NCBI RefSeq assembly: GCF_004210375.1
Contig: NC_134825.1
Span: 9,858,001-9,922,000 of the forward strand
Reading direction: 5' to 3'
Origin: Tachypleus tridentatus
Lineage: Eukaryota; Arthropoda; Merostomata; Xiphosura; Limulidae
DNA length: 64,000 nt
Translations under genes and position numbers: made by a program
Part shown: in pieces, positions 37,505 to 50,317 of the stretch
How positions within the stretch are numbered: the stretch's first letter is position 1
How the letters are laid out: the number at the start of each line of letters is the position of its first letter
The notes under the pieces: model-generated
Database searches by the model: none
What the model was told of the DNA's origin: nothing
Seen by the model: the letters and a program-made list of their open reading frames with translations, nothing else

Positions 37505-37768
37505 GGCAGAAAGTGAAGCTTTGGAAACCCAGTTATTAACCAAAATTGTATGCGTCTTACCCGAATTCAATTCCATACAAGAATACAGGTATCTAAAACT
37601 GGCATACATTATGGTGTCGATGTTATACGTTTTAATTTTTTCTACAGGTATTTTATGTTGATTCTTAGGAGGTAAGTCAGCGTAGAAAACGAAAGTATAC
37701 ATGACATTTTAGTCCTAAAACTCAAAGGTAATGAGATAAGTTATTGTAGTTCTTAACTCATTTCAGTC
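37505..37768. other. Unique spacer
   Basis: No gene recognised. The right end contains a loose gttcttaactca motif that also appears past the next SINE. Confidence 0.3.
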
Positions 37769-38040
37769 GGCCTGGCATGACCAGGTGGATAAGTCATTTG
37801 AGTCGTAATCTGAGGGTCGCGGGTTCGAATACCCGTGACACCAAACATGATTGCCCTTTCAGCCGTGGAGGCGTTATAATGTGACGGTCAATCCCACTAT
37901 TCGTTGGTAAAAGAGTAGCCCAAGAATTGGCGATGGGTGGTGATGACTAGTTGCCTTCCTTTTAGTCTTTCGCTGCTAAATTAGGTTCGGCTAGCACAGA
38001 TAGCCCATCGTGTAGCTTTGCTCAAAATTCAAAACAAACC
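37769..38040 (+). mobile_element. Family 1 SINE (subfamily A), full length
   Basis: Starts cggcctggcatgaccaggtgg (A box), B box gggttcgaatacccg, then a full body and the tail gctcaaaattcaaaacaaacc. Flanking sequence on both sides contains related gttct(t/c)(a)aactca words, belonging to a diverged repeat rather than a clean target-site duplication. Confidence 0.93.
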
Positions 38041-38934
38041 AATCATTTTAGTTCTCAAACTCAGCAAAGACGCCAAAACTATACGTGTCAGTTGAGTTCT
38101 GAAACTCGACATGGCTGGTAAAACTATTCGTTTCGTTACGTTTCCCAAACTCAACAAAACTGACAAATTTATAAACGTAACTGTAGTTCTTAAGTTAACT
38201 GAGATGAACTGATTTGTATATTGAAACATTCTTTTACAAAATCGTTCGTAAAGTAAGAACGTGTTTACTTTTAAATTTGTTAAGCAGTAGCTAATGGAAT
38301 CCTTTATTACTTATGAAACGTCTTTAAAAAACAAAACACGAGTCACGTTACGTCTGATGGAACGAGGGATTTGTTACAAGGAATCTCGAATACGTAATGA
38401 AGAACTATCGAGGATTAGGCACATTTTACGAGAAAGACATTTGTGTACCGCTGCATTATTCAATGGCTGTGAATAATTTATAAAACAAATAAATAGATGC
38501 TAAACATGTTTGTAGAGCTCTACACAATAGTTTATAAAGTCTACAAAATAAAACTAATTTTACATGTTTAAAAACACAAAACTTTTTGCCTTCCTAAACT
38601 ATATTATTATTATACGTAAATAAATAACTTATGTTATTCATCCAACACTATGTCTATTAAGAAATATTGTTAAAGTTCTAAATCTGGGACATCTTTTCTG
38701 ATAACTAAGTTAAGAAAAGGAATAAAGTAGAGACATAAAAATTATAATTATTTATAGTTTTGGCCATACGGCAGATACATAAAACATTTCAATAGGTGTT
38801 TGTTTGTAGTCTTTATACAATCTGTTTCTGTAACAGAGAATTTAAATTAGAATGTAATAAGAACCTTGTGTGAACAATATTGTTGGTTCTGTCATGTTGG
38901 GTTATAAATGTCACTGATTATTGTCATGTTCGGA
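38041..38934. other. Unique sequence with a decayed repeat at its left end
   Basis: From 38,041 to about 38,180, loose copies of gttctcaaactcagcaaa-type words recur. After that no gene is recognised. The 60-codon plus frame at 38,294-38,476 is unrecognised. Confidence 0.35.
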
Positions 38935-39615
38935 TATGGTCATTGCTGATTATTTTAATGTTAAGATATGGATAATGTTGATTAATGTCAAGTTGAGATA
39001 TGGATACTGTTGGTAAATGTCAAGTTGAGGTATGGATACTATTGGTTAATGGCATGTTGAGGTATGGATACTGTTGGTAAATGTCAAGTTGAGGTATGGA
39101 TACTATTGGTTAATGGCATGTTGAGGTATGGATACTGTTGGTAAATGTCAAGTTGAGGTATGGATACTGTTGGTAAATGTCAAGTTGAGGTATGGATACT
39201 ATTGGTTAATGGCATGTTGAGGTATGGATACTGTTGGTAAATGTCAAGTTGAGGTGTGGATACTATTGGTTAATGGCATGTTGAGGTATGGATACTGTTG
39301 GTAAATGTCAAGTTGAGGTATGGATACTGTTGGTTAATGTCAAGTTGAGGTATGGATACTGTTGGTTAATGGCATGTTGAGGTATGGATACTGTTGGTAA
39401 ATGTCAAGTTGAGGTATGGATACTGTTGGTTAATGTCAAGTTGAGGTATGGATATTGTTGGTAAATGTCAAGTTGAGGTATGGATACTGTTGGTTAATGA
39501 CATGTTGTGATATGGATACTGTTGGTTAATGTCAAGTTGAGGTATGGATACTATTGGTTAATGACATGTTGAGGTATGGATACTGTTGGTTAATGACATG
39601 TTGTGATATGGATAG
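38935..39615. repeat. 32-bp minisatellite with 64-bp dimer pattern
   Basis: About 21 units. Two unit types, one with ctgttggtaaatgtcaag and one with ctattggttaatggcatg, each followed by ttgaggtatggata, alternate over much of the array, giving a 64-bp higher-order period. At the right end the alternation breaks down and atgacatgttgtgatatgg variants appear. Confidence 0.95.
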
Positions 39616-41361
39616 TGCTAATTAACAGTTTAGAAAATCGATACTTATTATGCACCATAAAACCTTTAAAACTTTAAAGAACCGTTAGTTGGTATCTGCC
39701 AGGAAATACTCAGGAATTTATCTTTGACTGTTATTTGGGGGTGAGACACCTTAAACGCACGTATTATACATCTAAACACACGTTTCTAGTTGTCCCTTTT
39801 GCAGGTTCTCGGTGTTAACTAAAATATCTCTTACACATAACACAAATGTTTGTTAGCAGTTACCAAAACATATTTCGCACTTCTCATTCGTGATGACGAG
39901 TTTTTATGAAAACATACTCAATATAATACAGAAGACATAAACATATCATAATAAAACAACAACAAATGCACAATTGAATGGCTATACGACAGTAATGTAT
40001 TAGGTATTGATCAAAGCGCCATCTGCTGTAATAATTTAAGAAATTCCAAAATTAAAACTACACGACATTCAATGTGTCATTAACAAGAACGTAAACTTTG
40101 GATTCATCAAATATGAGCTGTTGTTTTATGTTTAGTTACACAACGATAAAAATAAAGCAACACTGTGATTTATTGTGGTAGATATAAACAATCTACACAT
40201 TTTGAAAGTCTAATCATAGTATTTTGCATGGAATTTTACTAATAATTTCTTATTTCGGCTACAAACTTTGATTTCATATATTTCTGTCCTTTTATTTGCC
40301 GCATCGTTTTGTTCAACTATGCTTTTTTTATTACATTTTAAAAGCCAATGCATCAAGATGAAATATGGATCTATTATTCTGTCATATGTGATATATTATT
40401 CTACCATATGTTCACTGAAATTTTTTACCCTGTACTTAATCGAAAGTATATAGAGGGAGACACTGATCCCAAGGATATATATGTATATATACACCCTTAT
40501 CAGTGAATTTTATCTTCATAGGAAAGAGACATTTCTCATATTTTTAAGAAGGAAATCGGTGTTTTTGATGTTTTATATACTAAATATTATGGTTTTATTT
40601 ATTCATGTTACACATGCTTATAAATTACATAGTGCATATTGACATAGTGCATATTGCTGTTTTTGATCAGGAATTTCCTACAAATGTTAATATTCATTTT
40701 TTGTTTATGAGGAAGGAAGTTTAACGTGACCTTAACGTCGGATGTTTTCCTGAACTTTACCGCAGTTTCGACGTAATAACATGTTGCAGTTGATAGGTTA
40801 CTGAGTTATCTAGTTAAATACTAGTAGTGTTTATTAACCAATAAACGAGACTGTAAATTGTATAATCTACCATTCAACTTGGAAAGTGTATGTTTGTAAC
40901 ACAGTAAGAGAGATACAAACAATACTCGTGGAAGAAAGTGGAGAATTATGTAAAATTGAGTCAGTGAAATCATACCTACTGTATTTATATACAGTGTAGA
41001 CGAAGCCTTTCTCTGAATACCTGGGTCAGTAGGTCGGCTGGAATTAAAGAGATATGAAATGAAGAAATACTTCATTTACATTAACAGCTGTTTAGATATC
41101 AAGTGTTTTTCTATGTTTTGGATCCCCTAAAATTGTTTCAGTCTTATTAGTTGAAAGCGGTGATATGGAAACCATTTTAACATGTGGAATTATGATATGT
41201 GTTTTATTTGTTTCACTCTGTTTATTTGTCGCATATCTCCGTGGCTTTGATTTTTAAAGTATAGACTTTTGTCCAAACAAACAATCTCTGTTTGTTGTAG
41301 TTGACTGCGTTCGCCTAGTGGTCGTCAGCTGAGTTGTCTCATATCCTAATAACTGTTGAAA
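39616..41361. other. Unique AT-rich stretch
   Basis: About 1.7 kb without a recognised gene. gcgccatctgctg at 40,017-40,029 (reverse complement cagcagatggcgc) fits the insect CTCF core agatggcgc and is noted under findings. Short open frames of 61-84 codons are unrecognised. Confidence 0.4.
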
Positions 41362-41460
41362 CGCTAACATCGTAACAGACATTGAGGTCTTAACGCTAAC
41401 ATCCTAACAGACATTGACGTCTTAACGCTAACATCCTAACAAACATTGAGGTCTTAACGG
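41362..41460. repeat. 32-bp tandem triplet
   Basis: Three copies of gctaacatcctaacagacat plus tgaggtcttaac, directly left of the 49-bp array. The words cctaacag and acatc recur in the larger array (catcctagcag), so this may be an ancestral or decayed form of it. Confidence 0.75.
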
Positions 41461-41499
41461 TTGTCTATTCGGTTCAATAACATCCTGGTAGATATTGAT

Positions 41500-42915
41500 A
41501 CGTTGACTGTTGACCACTGAATTGACTCACATCCCAGCAGCTGTTGGGATTTTAGGAGCTGTTCACCGAGTTGACTCACATCCTAGCAGTTGTTGGGACA
41601 TTAGGAGCTGTCCACCGAGTTGATTCACATCCTAGCAGCTGTTGGGACTTTAGGAGCTGTCCACCGAAAGACTCACATCATAACAGCTGTTGGGACTTTA
41701 GGAGCTGTCCACCGAGTTGATTCACATCCCAGCAGCTGTTGGGACTTTAGGAGCTGTCCACCGAGTTGACTCACATCCTAGCAGCTGTTGGGACTTTAGG
41801 AGCTGCCCACAGAATTGATTCACATCCTAGCAGCTGTTGGGACTTTAAAAGCTGTCTACCGAGTTGATTCACATCCTAGCAGCTGTTGGGACTTTAGGAG
41901 CTGTCCACCGAGTTGACTCACATCCTAGCAGCTGTTGGGACTTTAGGAGCTGTCCACCGAATTGATTCACATCCTAGCAGCTGTTGAGACTTTAGGAGCT
42001 GTCTACCGAGTTGACTCACATTCCAGCAGCTGTTGGGACTTTAAAAGCTGTCTACTGAGTTGATTCACATCCTAGCAGCTGTTGGGACTTTAAAAGCTGT
42101 CCACCGAGTTGACTCACATCCTAGCAGCTGTTGGGACTTTAAAAGCTGTCTACCGAGTTGATTCACATCCTAGCAGCTGTTGGGACTTTAGGAGCTGTCC
42201 ACCGAGTTGACTCACATCCTAGCAGCTGTTGGGACTTTAGGAGCTGTCCACCGAGTCGATTCACATCCCAGCAGCTGTTGGGACTTTAGGAGCTGTCTAC
42301 CGAGTTGACTCACATCCTAGCAGCTGTTGGGACTTTAGGAGCTGTCTACCGAGTTGACTCACATCCTAGCAGCTGTTGGGACTTTAGGAGCTGTCCACCG
42401 AGTTGATTCACATCCCAGCAGCTGTTGGGACTTTAGGAGCTGTCCACCGAGTTGACTCACATCCTAGCAGCTGTTGGGACTTTAGGATCTGTCTACCGAG
42501 TTGACTCACATTCCAGCAGCTGTTGGGACTTTAGGAGCTGTCTACCGAGTTGATTCACATCCCAGCAACTGTTGGGACTTTAGGAGCTGTCCACCGAGTT
42601 GACTCACACCCTAGCAGCTGTTGGGACTTTAGGATCTGTCTACCGAGTTGACTCACATTCCAGCAGCTGTTGGGACTTTAGGAGCTGTCCACCGAGTTGA
42701 CTCACATCCTAGCAGCTGTTGGGACTTTAGGATCTGTCTACCGAGTTGACTCACATTCCAGCAGCTGTTGGGACTTTAGGAGCTGTCCACCGAGTTGACT
42801 CACATTCCAGCAGCTGTTGTGAATTTAGGAGCTGTCCACCGAGTTGACTCACATTCCAGCAGCTGTTGGGACTTTAGGAGCTGTCCACCGAGTTGACTCA
42901 CATCATAGCAGCTAT
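41500..42915. repeat. 49-bp minisatellite, each unit with a CAGCTG
   Basis: About 28 units of gagttgactcacatcctag, cagctgttgggactttagg and agctgtccacc. Period 49 bp, measured at 41,880 and 41,929. It is the most GC-rich large array in the window. Nearly every unit contains the palindrome cagctg (an E-box and a PvuII site). Variants are linked, for example ggatctgtctacc followed by cacattccag. Confidence 0.95.
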
Positions 42916-43597
42916 TTTGAAACAGGAACGTTTTAAATATCACACTTATAACATATTAACATTCCTAAATGGATTAGTCGTAAGCTGTAAATGTTCTTAA
43001 TTCATACCATCTACTTGTAAAAATGTTTCATAATTTCTAACTCGCCAATTTCAGTCCATAATATCTTTGATGTAGTGAAGATATTTTCTCTCTACAAGAA
43101 GAATATTCTATAATGTTTGTTCAAGTAATACTTTTATATTTAAGAAACAAGTACTCGTATATTACATTGTGTTTTTAGCTGTAACTTACTATAAAATTGT
43201 TAATCATTTTAAGAATGAATAGAAATGATGCTACGAATTCATTATTCTAAATTATTCAAGAGACAAACTTTTTAAAATACAAAAATTGTTGTGAAGTCCA
43301 GTCGTGTATTTGATTAACCACTTATAGTAAAACGTCACGAAGAGTAGAACTACATCAAATTCTGTAGGTTGTAGGAACTCACGTAAAAACTCCAAATATA
43401 CGGTCGGTACCATGGATTACGGTAAAACAACAGGGAACTATACAAATACATCAAAGTGTAAACTCTACAAGTACACCAAAGTGAGTGATTTGAATTGAAT
43501 TATCACAAAGTACGGGACTGCCGTGAATTAATGCAAAGCCCCAGAGAGACTCACAAATTACACCAAACTGTTTGGATAAAGTGAAGAGGACACAAAA
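42916..43597. other. Unique sequence grading into repeat edge
   Basis: Nothing recognised up to about 43,400. From 43,400 to 43,597, words such as aaactctacaag, caccaaa and gagactc are decayed forms of the 92-bp unit that follows. Confidence 0.4.
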
Positions 43598-44343
43598 ACT
43601 CTAGAAATATATCATGGTGTGTAGACTGAATTAAAACTCCATAGAGACTCCAGACCTATACCACACTACAGTAAACCAACACAAAAAAACTCTAGAAATA
43701 TATCATGGTGTGTAGATTGAATTAAAACTCCATAGAGACTCCAGACCTATACCACACTACAGTAAACCAACACAAAAAAAAACTCTAGAAATATATCATG
43801 GTGTGTAGATTGAATTAAAACTCCATAGAGACTCCAGACCTATACCACACTACAGTAAACCAACACAAAAAAAACTCTAGAAATATATCATGGTGTGTAG
43901 ATTGAATTAAAACTCCATAGAGACTCCAGACCTATACCACACTACAGTAAACCAACACAAAAAAAACTCTAGAAATATATCATGGTGTGTAGATTGAATT
44001 AAAACTCCATAGAGACTCCAGACCTATACCACACTACAGTAAACCAACACAAAAAAAACTCTAGAAATATATCATGGTGTGTAGATTGAATTAAAACTCC
44101 ATAGAGACTCCAGACCTATACCACACTACAGTAAACCAACACAAAAAAAAACTCTAGAAATATATCATGGTGTGTAGATTGAATTAAAACTCCATAGAGA
44201 CTCCAGACCTATACCACACTACAGTAAACCAACACAAAAAAACTCTAGAAATATATCATGGTGTGTAGATTGAAGTAAAACTCCATAGAGACTCCAGACC
44301 TATACCACACTACAGTAAACCAACACAACAAAACTCTAGAAAT
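43598..44343. repeat. 91-93-bp tandem repeat, about eight near-identical copies
   Basis: ctctagaaatat starts recur at 43,600, 43,691, 43,784 and on at 91-93 bp steps. The only frequent difference is the length of the A7-A9 tract. Near identity across eight copies of so long a unit indicates very recent expansion. Decayed copies flank it on both sides (to about 44,460). Confidence 0.95.
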
Positions 44344-44464
44344 AACCAAAACTTTGTTGGTTGAAGTAAAACAAAACGAAAACTCCAAACTTACACCAAA
44401 CTCCATGAACTGTTATAAACCAACAAGAAAGTTCTAGAAATACACAAAAGTTCATTGATTAAAG

Positions 44465-44751
44465 TAAAACAGTAAGGTGTGGTTTGAATTTCGCGCAAAG
44501 CTACACGAGGGCTATCTGTGCTAGCCATCCCTAATTTAGACTGTAGGAACGGCAGTTAGTCATCCCCATCAACCGCCAACTCTTAGGCCACTCTTTTACC
44601 AATGAATAATAGGATTGATCGTTACATTATAAGACCCCTACGGCGGAAAGGGCAAGCATGTTTGGTGTGACAGGAGATTCGAACCTGCGACCCTCGGATT
44701 ACGAGTCGAGTATCTTAACCACCTGGCCATGACGGGCCTAAAACAGTAAGG
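44465..44751 (-). mobile_element. Family 1 SINE (subfamily A) with 13-bp target-site duplication
   Basis: Minus-strand element body at 44,478-44,738, flanked by the direct repeat taaaacagtaagg at 44,465-44,477 and 44,739-44,751. The body has the usual order, with small deletions near the tail (atttagactgtaggaacgg). The B box reads aggttcgaatctcc. Confidence 0.93.
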
Positions 44752-44911
44752 AGACTCCAAAACATGCCTTATGTGGATAGCAGTGAAAATACCACGATTG
44801 TAACAAACTCTGTGGTAGTTCACCTTTTAAATAAATTGTAGAAGCTTTTTGTTCTGATTCATAATCAACAAGTGTTTCGTGAAGTGAAGTGTAATTATGT
44901 TGGTTTCTAGA

Positions 44912-45165
44912 AAAATAAGATAGTATGGTCAAGTTCAAAGTTTGTACATTTGAAAATAATAAGAAATTATGGCCAAGTTCAAAGTTTGTACATTTGAAAA
45001 TAATAAGAAAGTATGGCCAAGTTCAAAGTTTGTACATTTCAAAATAATAAGAAAGTATGGTCAAGTTCAAAGTTTGTACATTTGAAAATAATAAGAAAGT
45101 ATGGTCAAGTTCAAAGTATGTATAATTGAAAACAATAACAAAGTATGGCCAAGGTCAAAGTTTGA
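44912..45165. repeat. 44-bp minisatellite, five to six copies
   Basis: Units of agtatggtcaagttcaaag plus tttgtacatttgaaaataataag, spaced 44 bp (44,927; 44,971; 45,015; 45,059; 45,103; 45,147). The last copy is diverged. Confidence 0.93.
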
Positions 45166-45194
45166 ATAACTCCAAATTCTTAAAAGCCCTCAAG

Positions 45195-45318
45195 GGTTTG
45201 TTTGTAGTTAAGCAAAATGTTACATAACGGACTTTATGTACTGTGCCCACCACTAGTATCTAAATCTGATTTTTAGCGTTCTAAGCCTTCAGACTTAACG
45301 TTTAGTAACTGGGACTAG
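45195..45318 (-). mobile_element. Family 2 SINE copy
   Basis: Plus-strand reading gtttgtttgtagttaagcaaa, then tgtactgtgcccaccactag, tatctaaatctgatttttag, cgttctaagccttcagac and a final actgggac. This is the most complete family 2 copy here. The B box on the minus strand is decayed. Confidence 0.75.
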
Positions 45319-46599
45319 ATAAATAATACAACGTTCAAAATATTATAGGCCTAACACTAATGTCTTATAAGAAGTAAAGTTACAACCACGCTTCGTTTGA
45401 ACCATAGCAACTGGTACGAAAATTTTGTCACGTGCAAAAAATTGACATATGATTTCTCTTACTTTTCATGGGTTTTACTACTTTCTTTATCAATTTATAA
45501 TATTCATAGATAGAAACAAATTATCCATTTGAAAACCTTTTCGATTTGTGTATTTTTGTTTCTTGACTTCTTTTCGAAACAACTTTCCCATCTCATTACG
45601 CTGGCCGTTTGATGTGTTATTTAGCAGATGTTTTCAATCATACGTAGGTGGTTTTACTGTTATATTAGTTCGTTATTAACAGCGATGAAAAATATTTGCA
45701 CAGAATTAGTTATTGGTATGGCTACTTTCTTCAAAACGGAGAAAACAAAAGTTATGGAAGGTTAAATCATAAGAAGGAAAGTTAATACACCTTCCATTTG
45801 AGTGGAAACGTTGATGCAACATAATTACACAGTTACTGTGTCGGGGCTAAATTATACAAACTATTACACTTTTTGCTGACAATCATTTCACCTAACACTA
45901 AAAACATTTGTGTTTTATAAGCATTATCAAGCCTTTTATATATATGCTACTGCTTCTAATCTCCTCAGAAGGTGTTTTTTTCTGAGATTCTCTTCATGTT
46001 GCGTTAAACGCTTTAATGGCTCAGCATCAGGGGGAATTGTTAAACAAAGAAAAGGATACATATAATGAATCTTACTGTACTTTCACTAGCACTTTAGGCT
46101 CTGAGAAAGATACTACTGTCATGAAATACTGTTTCTAGGGACAGAGTTTTGGTATTTCATTTGTCAAAACAACAACTAGGGGAGATGCATTGTGTAGTTT
46201 TTTCGTGAACTTTGCTAAAAATAATCCTTACTTTGTATCAAGAAAGGTTTGTTATATCAAAACAATTAATACATGATGCATACGTAATGCAACGAATAGA
46301 TAGATGGAAGAATAGTTGAAGGTTCTAATAAGAAAAAAAGAGGCTTAAAATATTGTCTGGGAAAAGTCAAGTACTTTGTTAAAACATGTTAACAATATGA
46401 TATAGGTCGATCAGTGATTCTGATATTGTTACAGTTTACATTTTAACATACACAATGCACTTGATTCTAGTGGAATCGTGAACCATCAGTAAAAGTGGTT
46501 ATATTCGAGTTGTGGTACCATCATCAGTACTTGAGTTCTATTTGAGTCTTTACTCATTTGAAATTGGTTTCACGTGTGAAAACCTTAATGTAACTAGTA
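45319..46599. other. Unique AT-rich stretch
   Basis: No gene, RNA or repeat recognised. Confidence 0.4.
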
Positions 46600-46850
46600 C
46601 TAGCAAAAGACAATGTAAACCAGGGCAACAATTAAAACCTTACAATAGCTGGTGCCAGGGAAATAACAATAAAAACAAAGCAACAATAAATACCTAACAC
46701 TATTTGAAGCTAATCAAATACAATGTAAACAAAAGCAACAATAAAAGACTTACAGTAATAACTGTTATTAATTAAAGACAATATATACCAAAGCAAAAAT
46801 AAATTCCATACAGTAACTTAACTAAAACCAATGTAAACCAAAGCAACAGG
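46600..46850. repeat. Decayed tandem repeat of about 60 bp
   Basis: Three to four loose copies sharing caatgtaaaccaaagcaac, aataaa and cttacagta words. An old array. Confidence 0.65.
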
Positions 46851-47304
46851 TAGAGAAAAACAAATGCTGAGTTTCAACACTTTTAATTTCAAGTCATAAT
46901 GAATATACACATTTGTTATCCTGTTCAGTTAAAAACGATATTCCAAACAAAACACAAATGATATAAGAGGCCCACTGAACATATATGTATAAAACTAGTC
47001 ATTGGAAAATGAAGTAAAATTTGTAAGTTAAAACACGAAATAAACTAACTTTGGCTCTCTGCATACTTATAAAAACAAGGATAGGTTTCACTGGATTGTG
47101 ATAGTTTGTTTGTAATTCTTCCTAAACGACTATCAGAGCACAAGTCACTTTCTGAAGTGATGTGATCTTCTTCTCCATTGACTTAACAGGAGTTGTCGAT
47201 GTTAAAACTGTGCTAGTAAGAGATCATTGTGTAAAATGGAAACTTTGTGTCAACTAGTCACGGTTAGGGTGTCACTGGTTCAATAGTACTTTCTGATATC
47301 AACT
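46851..47304. other. Unique spacer
   Basis: No gene or repeat recognised. Confidence 0.35.
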
Positions 47305-48365
47305 GGTGCAGCTCAAAACTAGGGAAGAACAATGTTGGATAGATGTGATTATGATAGGTCCTATTGGTTAATGCAGCTCAAAACTAGGGAAGGACAATGT
47401 TGGATAGATGTGATTATGATAGGTCCTATTGGTTAATACAGCTCAAAACTAGGGAAGGACAATGTTGATAGATGTGATTATGATACGTCCTATTGGTTAA
47501 TACAGCTCAAAACTAGGGAAGAACAGTGTTGGATAGATGTGATTATGATAGGTCCTATTGGTTAATACAGCTCAAAACTAGGGAAGGACAATGTGGGATA
47601 GATGTGATTATGATAGGTCCTATTGGTTAATTCAGCTCAAAACTAGGGAAGGACAATGTTGGATAGATGTGATTATGATACGTCCTATTGGTTAATACAG
47701 CTCAAAACTAGGGACGAACAGTGTTGGATAGATGTGATTATGATAGGTCCTATTGGTTAATACAGCTCAAAACTAAGGAAGGACAATGTTGGATAGATGT
47801 GATTATGATAGGTCCTATTGGTTAATTCAGCTCAAAACTAGGGAAGGACAATGTTGGATAGATGTGATTATGATAGGTCCTATTGGTTAATACAGCTCAA
47901 AACTAGGGAAGGACAATGTTGGATAGATGTGATTATGATAGGTCCTATTGGTTAATGCAGCTCAAAACTAAGGAAGGACAATGTTGGATAGATGTGATTA
48001 TGATAGGTCCTATTGGTTAATACAGCTCAAAACTAGGGAAGGACAATGTTGGATAGATGTGACTATGATAGGTCCTATTGGTTAATGCAGCTCAAAACTA
48101 GGGAAGGACAATGTTAGATAGATGTGATTATGATAGGTCCTATTGGTTAATGCAGCTCAAAACTAGGGAAGGACAATGCTGGATAGATGTGACAATGATA
48201 AGTCCTATTGGTTAATACAGCTCAAAACTAAGGAAGGGCAATGTTGGATAGATGTGATTATGATAGGTCCTATTGGTTAATAGAGCTCAAAACTAAGGAA
48301 GGACAATGTTGGATAGATGTGACAATGATAGGTCCTATTGGTTAATACAGCTCAAAACTAGGGAA
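47305..48365. repeat. 65-bp minisatellite
   Basis: About 16 units of aatacagctcaaaactaggg, aaggacaatgttggatagat and gtgattatgataggtcctat tggtt. Period 65 bp, measured at 47,374 and 47,439. Variants tacag/tgcag/ttcag, gaacagtgt and gatacgtcc occur in linked blocks. Confidence 0.96.
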
Positions 48366-48484
48366 CTGTTTACAAGTTAATTTATAAATCAATATTACCA
48401 TCCTTCACTCGGTGTTTAAACATTATTTATAATACAACTATTTTATCTACGAACAGATAATATTCTCCATTGCAGAGTTATTCT

Positions 48485-48786
48485 ATAAGATTTCTGTTTG
48501 TCTTGTTTGTTTTTGAATTTCGCACAAAGCTACTCGAGGGCTATCTGTGCTACCCGTCCCTAATTTAGCAGTGTAAGACCAGAGGGAAGGCAGCTAGTCA
48601 TCACCACCCACCGCTAACTCTTCAGCTATTTTTTTACCAACGAATAGTGGGATTGGCTGTCACATTATAACGCCCCACGGCTGAAAGGGCGAGCATGTTT
48701 GGCGCGAGAGGATGCGAACCTGCGACCCTCAGATGACGAGTAGCACGCCTTAACATGCTTTGCCATGTCGGGCCCATAAGATCTCT
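48485..48786 (-). mobile_element. Family 1 SINE (subfamily B) with near-perfect target-site duplication
   Basis: Minus-strand element (about 48,496-48,775) with gcacaaagctactcgagg, ggcgcgagagg beside the B box and tgctttgccatgtcgggcc at the head. Flanks read ataagatttct (48,485-48,495) and ataagatctct (48,776-48,786), an 11-bp duplication with one mismatch. Confidence 0.9.
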
Positions 48787-48807
48787 ATTCTGGTACATTA
48801 CATTCAA

Positions 48808-49070
48808 GCCCAGCATAGTCAGGTGGTTAAGGCGCTCGACTCGTAACCTGCGGGTTCGAATTCCCGTCACATCCAACATGTTCGCCCTTTCAGCCGTGGG
48901 GACGTTATAATGTGCGGTCAATCCCACTATTCGTTGGTAAAAGAGTAGTTCAAGAGTTGGCGATGGGTGGCGATGACTAGCTGTCTTCCCTCTAGTCTTA
49001 TACTGCTAAATTAGCTACGGCTAAAGCAGATAGGTCTCGTGTAGCTTTGCGCGAAATTCAAAACAAATAA
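48808..49070 (+). mobile_element. Family 1 SINE (subfamily A), head-to-head with the previous copy
   Basis: Plus-strand copy from gcccagcatagtcaggtgg through the tail gcgaaattcaaaacaaataa. Part of the anticodon-to-B-box region is shortened (aacctgcgggttcgaattcc). It lies about 33 bp from the subfamily B copy in opposite orientation, so the two form a long inverted repeat. Confidence 0.92.
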
Positions 49071-50317
49071 GCCTTTACTTCCCAGGAAAAGAAAAAAAAT
49101 GTTTTATTATTAGTTTGTATTTGAACAGGAGTCCACTTTTTGTAATAGTTTCATTTAGAAACTAAGGTCTGTCATAATTATACACTACTGCTTTCAGAAA
49201 TAAAAACTCTATTTTAATTTGTGATTTTTTGAATATGTAGAAACTTTGGGTATGTTAGTATATCAGCAACGTGAATGACACTTTATGCAACACATAAGAT
49301 CAGAGATCACTGAGCTAGAACCATCGATTAATGATAGAGCATCTCAGTGATGACTCCACAGTTAGTTCAAGTATAGATGGAAAAAAAATAGCAGATTCAT
49401 TTAAAACAAATAAATCGGTTATGATTGCTGTGCTATAATGTTTTGTTACGTTTGTGTTTCTTTACATAAAAGAAAAACTTCGTAATAAACTCGAAATTAT
49501 AGTTTCAAACACACAGCCTTTGATGTCACAAGCATTCCGACTCAAAAGAACAAAGAACACAGGTGGCTCGTGTTTGAAAATACAAACCAAACTATACGTA
49601 AGACGAGTGAAGGTAGCAATAGAGAAATAAGTAACATTTGTAACTCTTTCTGTCTTATTCATATATTCGTAAAGGAATAATCGTGGAACGTGTTGATTTA
49701 TTTATGTAGATAAAAAGACCCAGGAATAAAAGAATTCCATGTTAATGTTTGCAGTAGTACGTTATGATTCATCAAAATTGGAGTACCTTCGATGTAATTC
49801 AGTCAGAAATATGAGCTCACAAAGTATTTGTGGAATTACGGATGTTGGAGATGCTGGTGTGATGTATGATGTGTGATGTATGACATCAAAATTACATTCA
49901 AACTGTTTTTACTCAAACCTCGCCTCTCATTCCTGGTCAAATGACCATACAATAAAAAGCTATCTCTACTAAATATAATTTAATTCGTGTCACACTACTA
50001 TGTAACCCTAAGAAATAAGTTGCAGAACGTATAAAATGAAATTATTTTTGCCTCTGTATTTCTTCAATATAATACAGGATATTAGACATAGAATGTTAGT
50101 TTATGTTTGACAATAAAAAGGACACAGTCTGGAGAAACAATTCTGGGGGATAATCAGAATTATCTCATATGTATATCGTATTGTTTGATCAAAATTAAAG
50201 TGAGAGAAATAAAAAAGTTTTATCGCCGATTTCTTTGGCGAAAAAACAGAATTTCATTGTAGTAAAATGAAAATAAATGTATAAAGAATTATATTTTCTG
50301 AATAATTGTTCTGTTTG
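49071..50317. other. Unique AT-rich stretch
   Basis: No gene recognised. A short gatgtatgatgtgtgatgta run occurs near 49,860. Confidence 0.4.
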
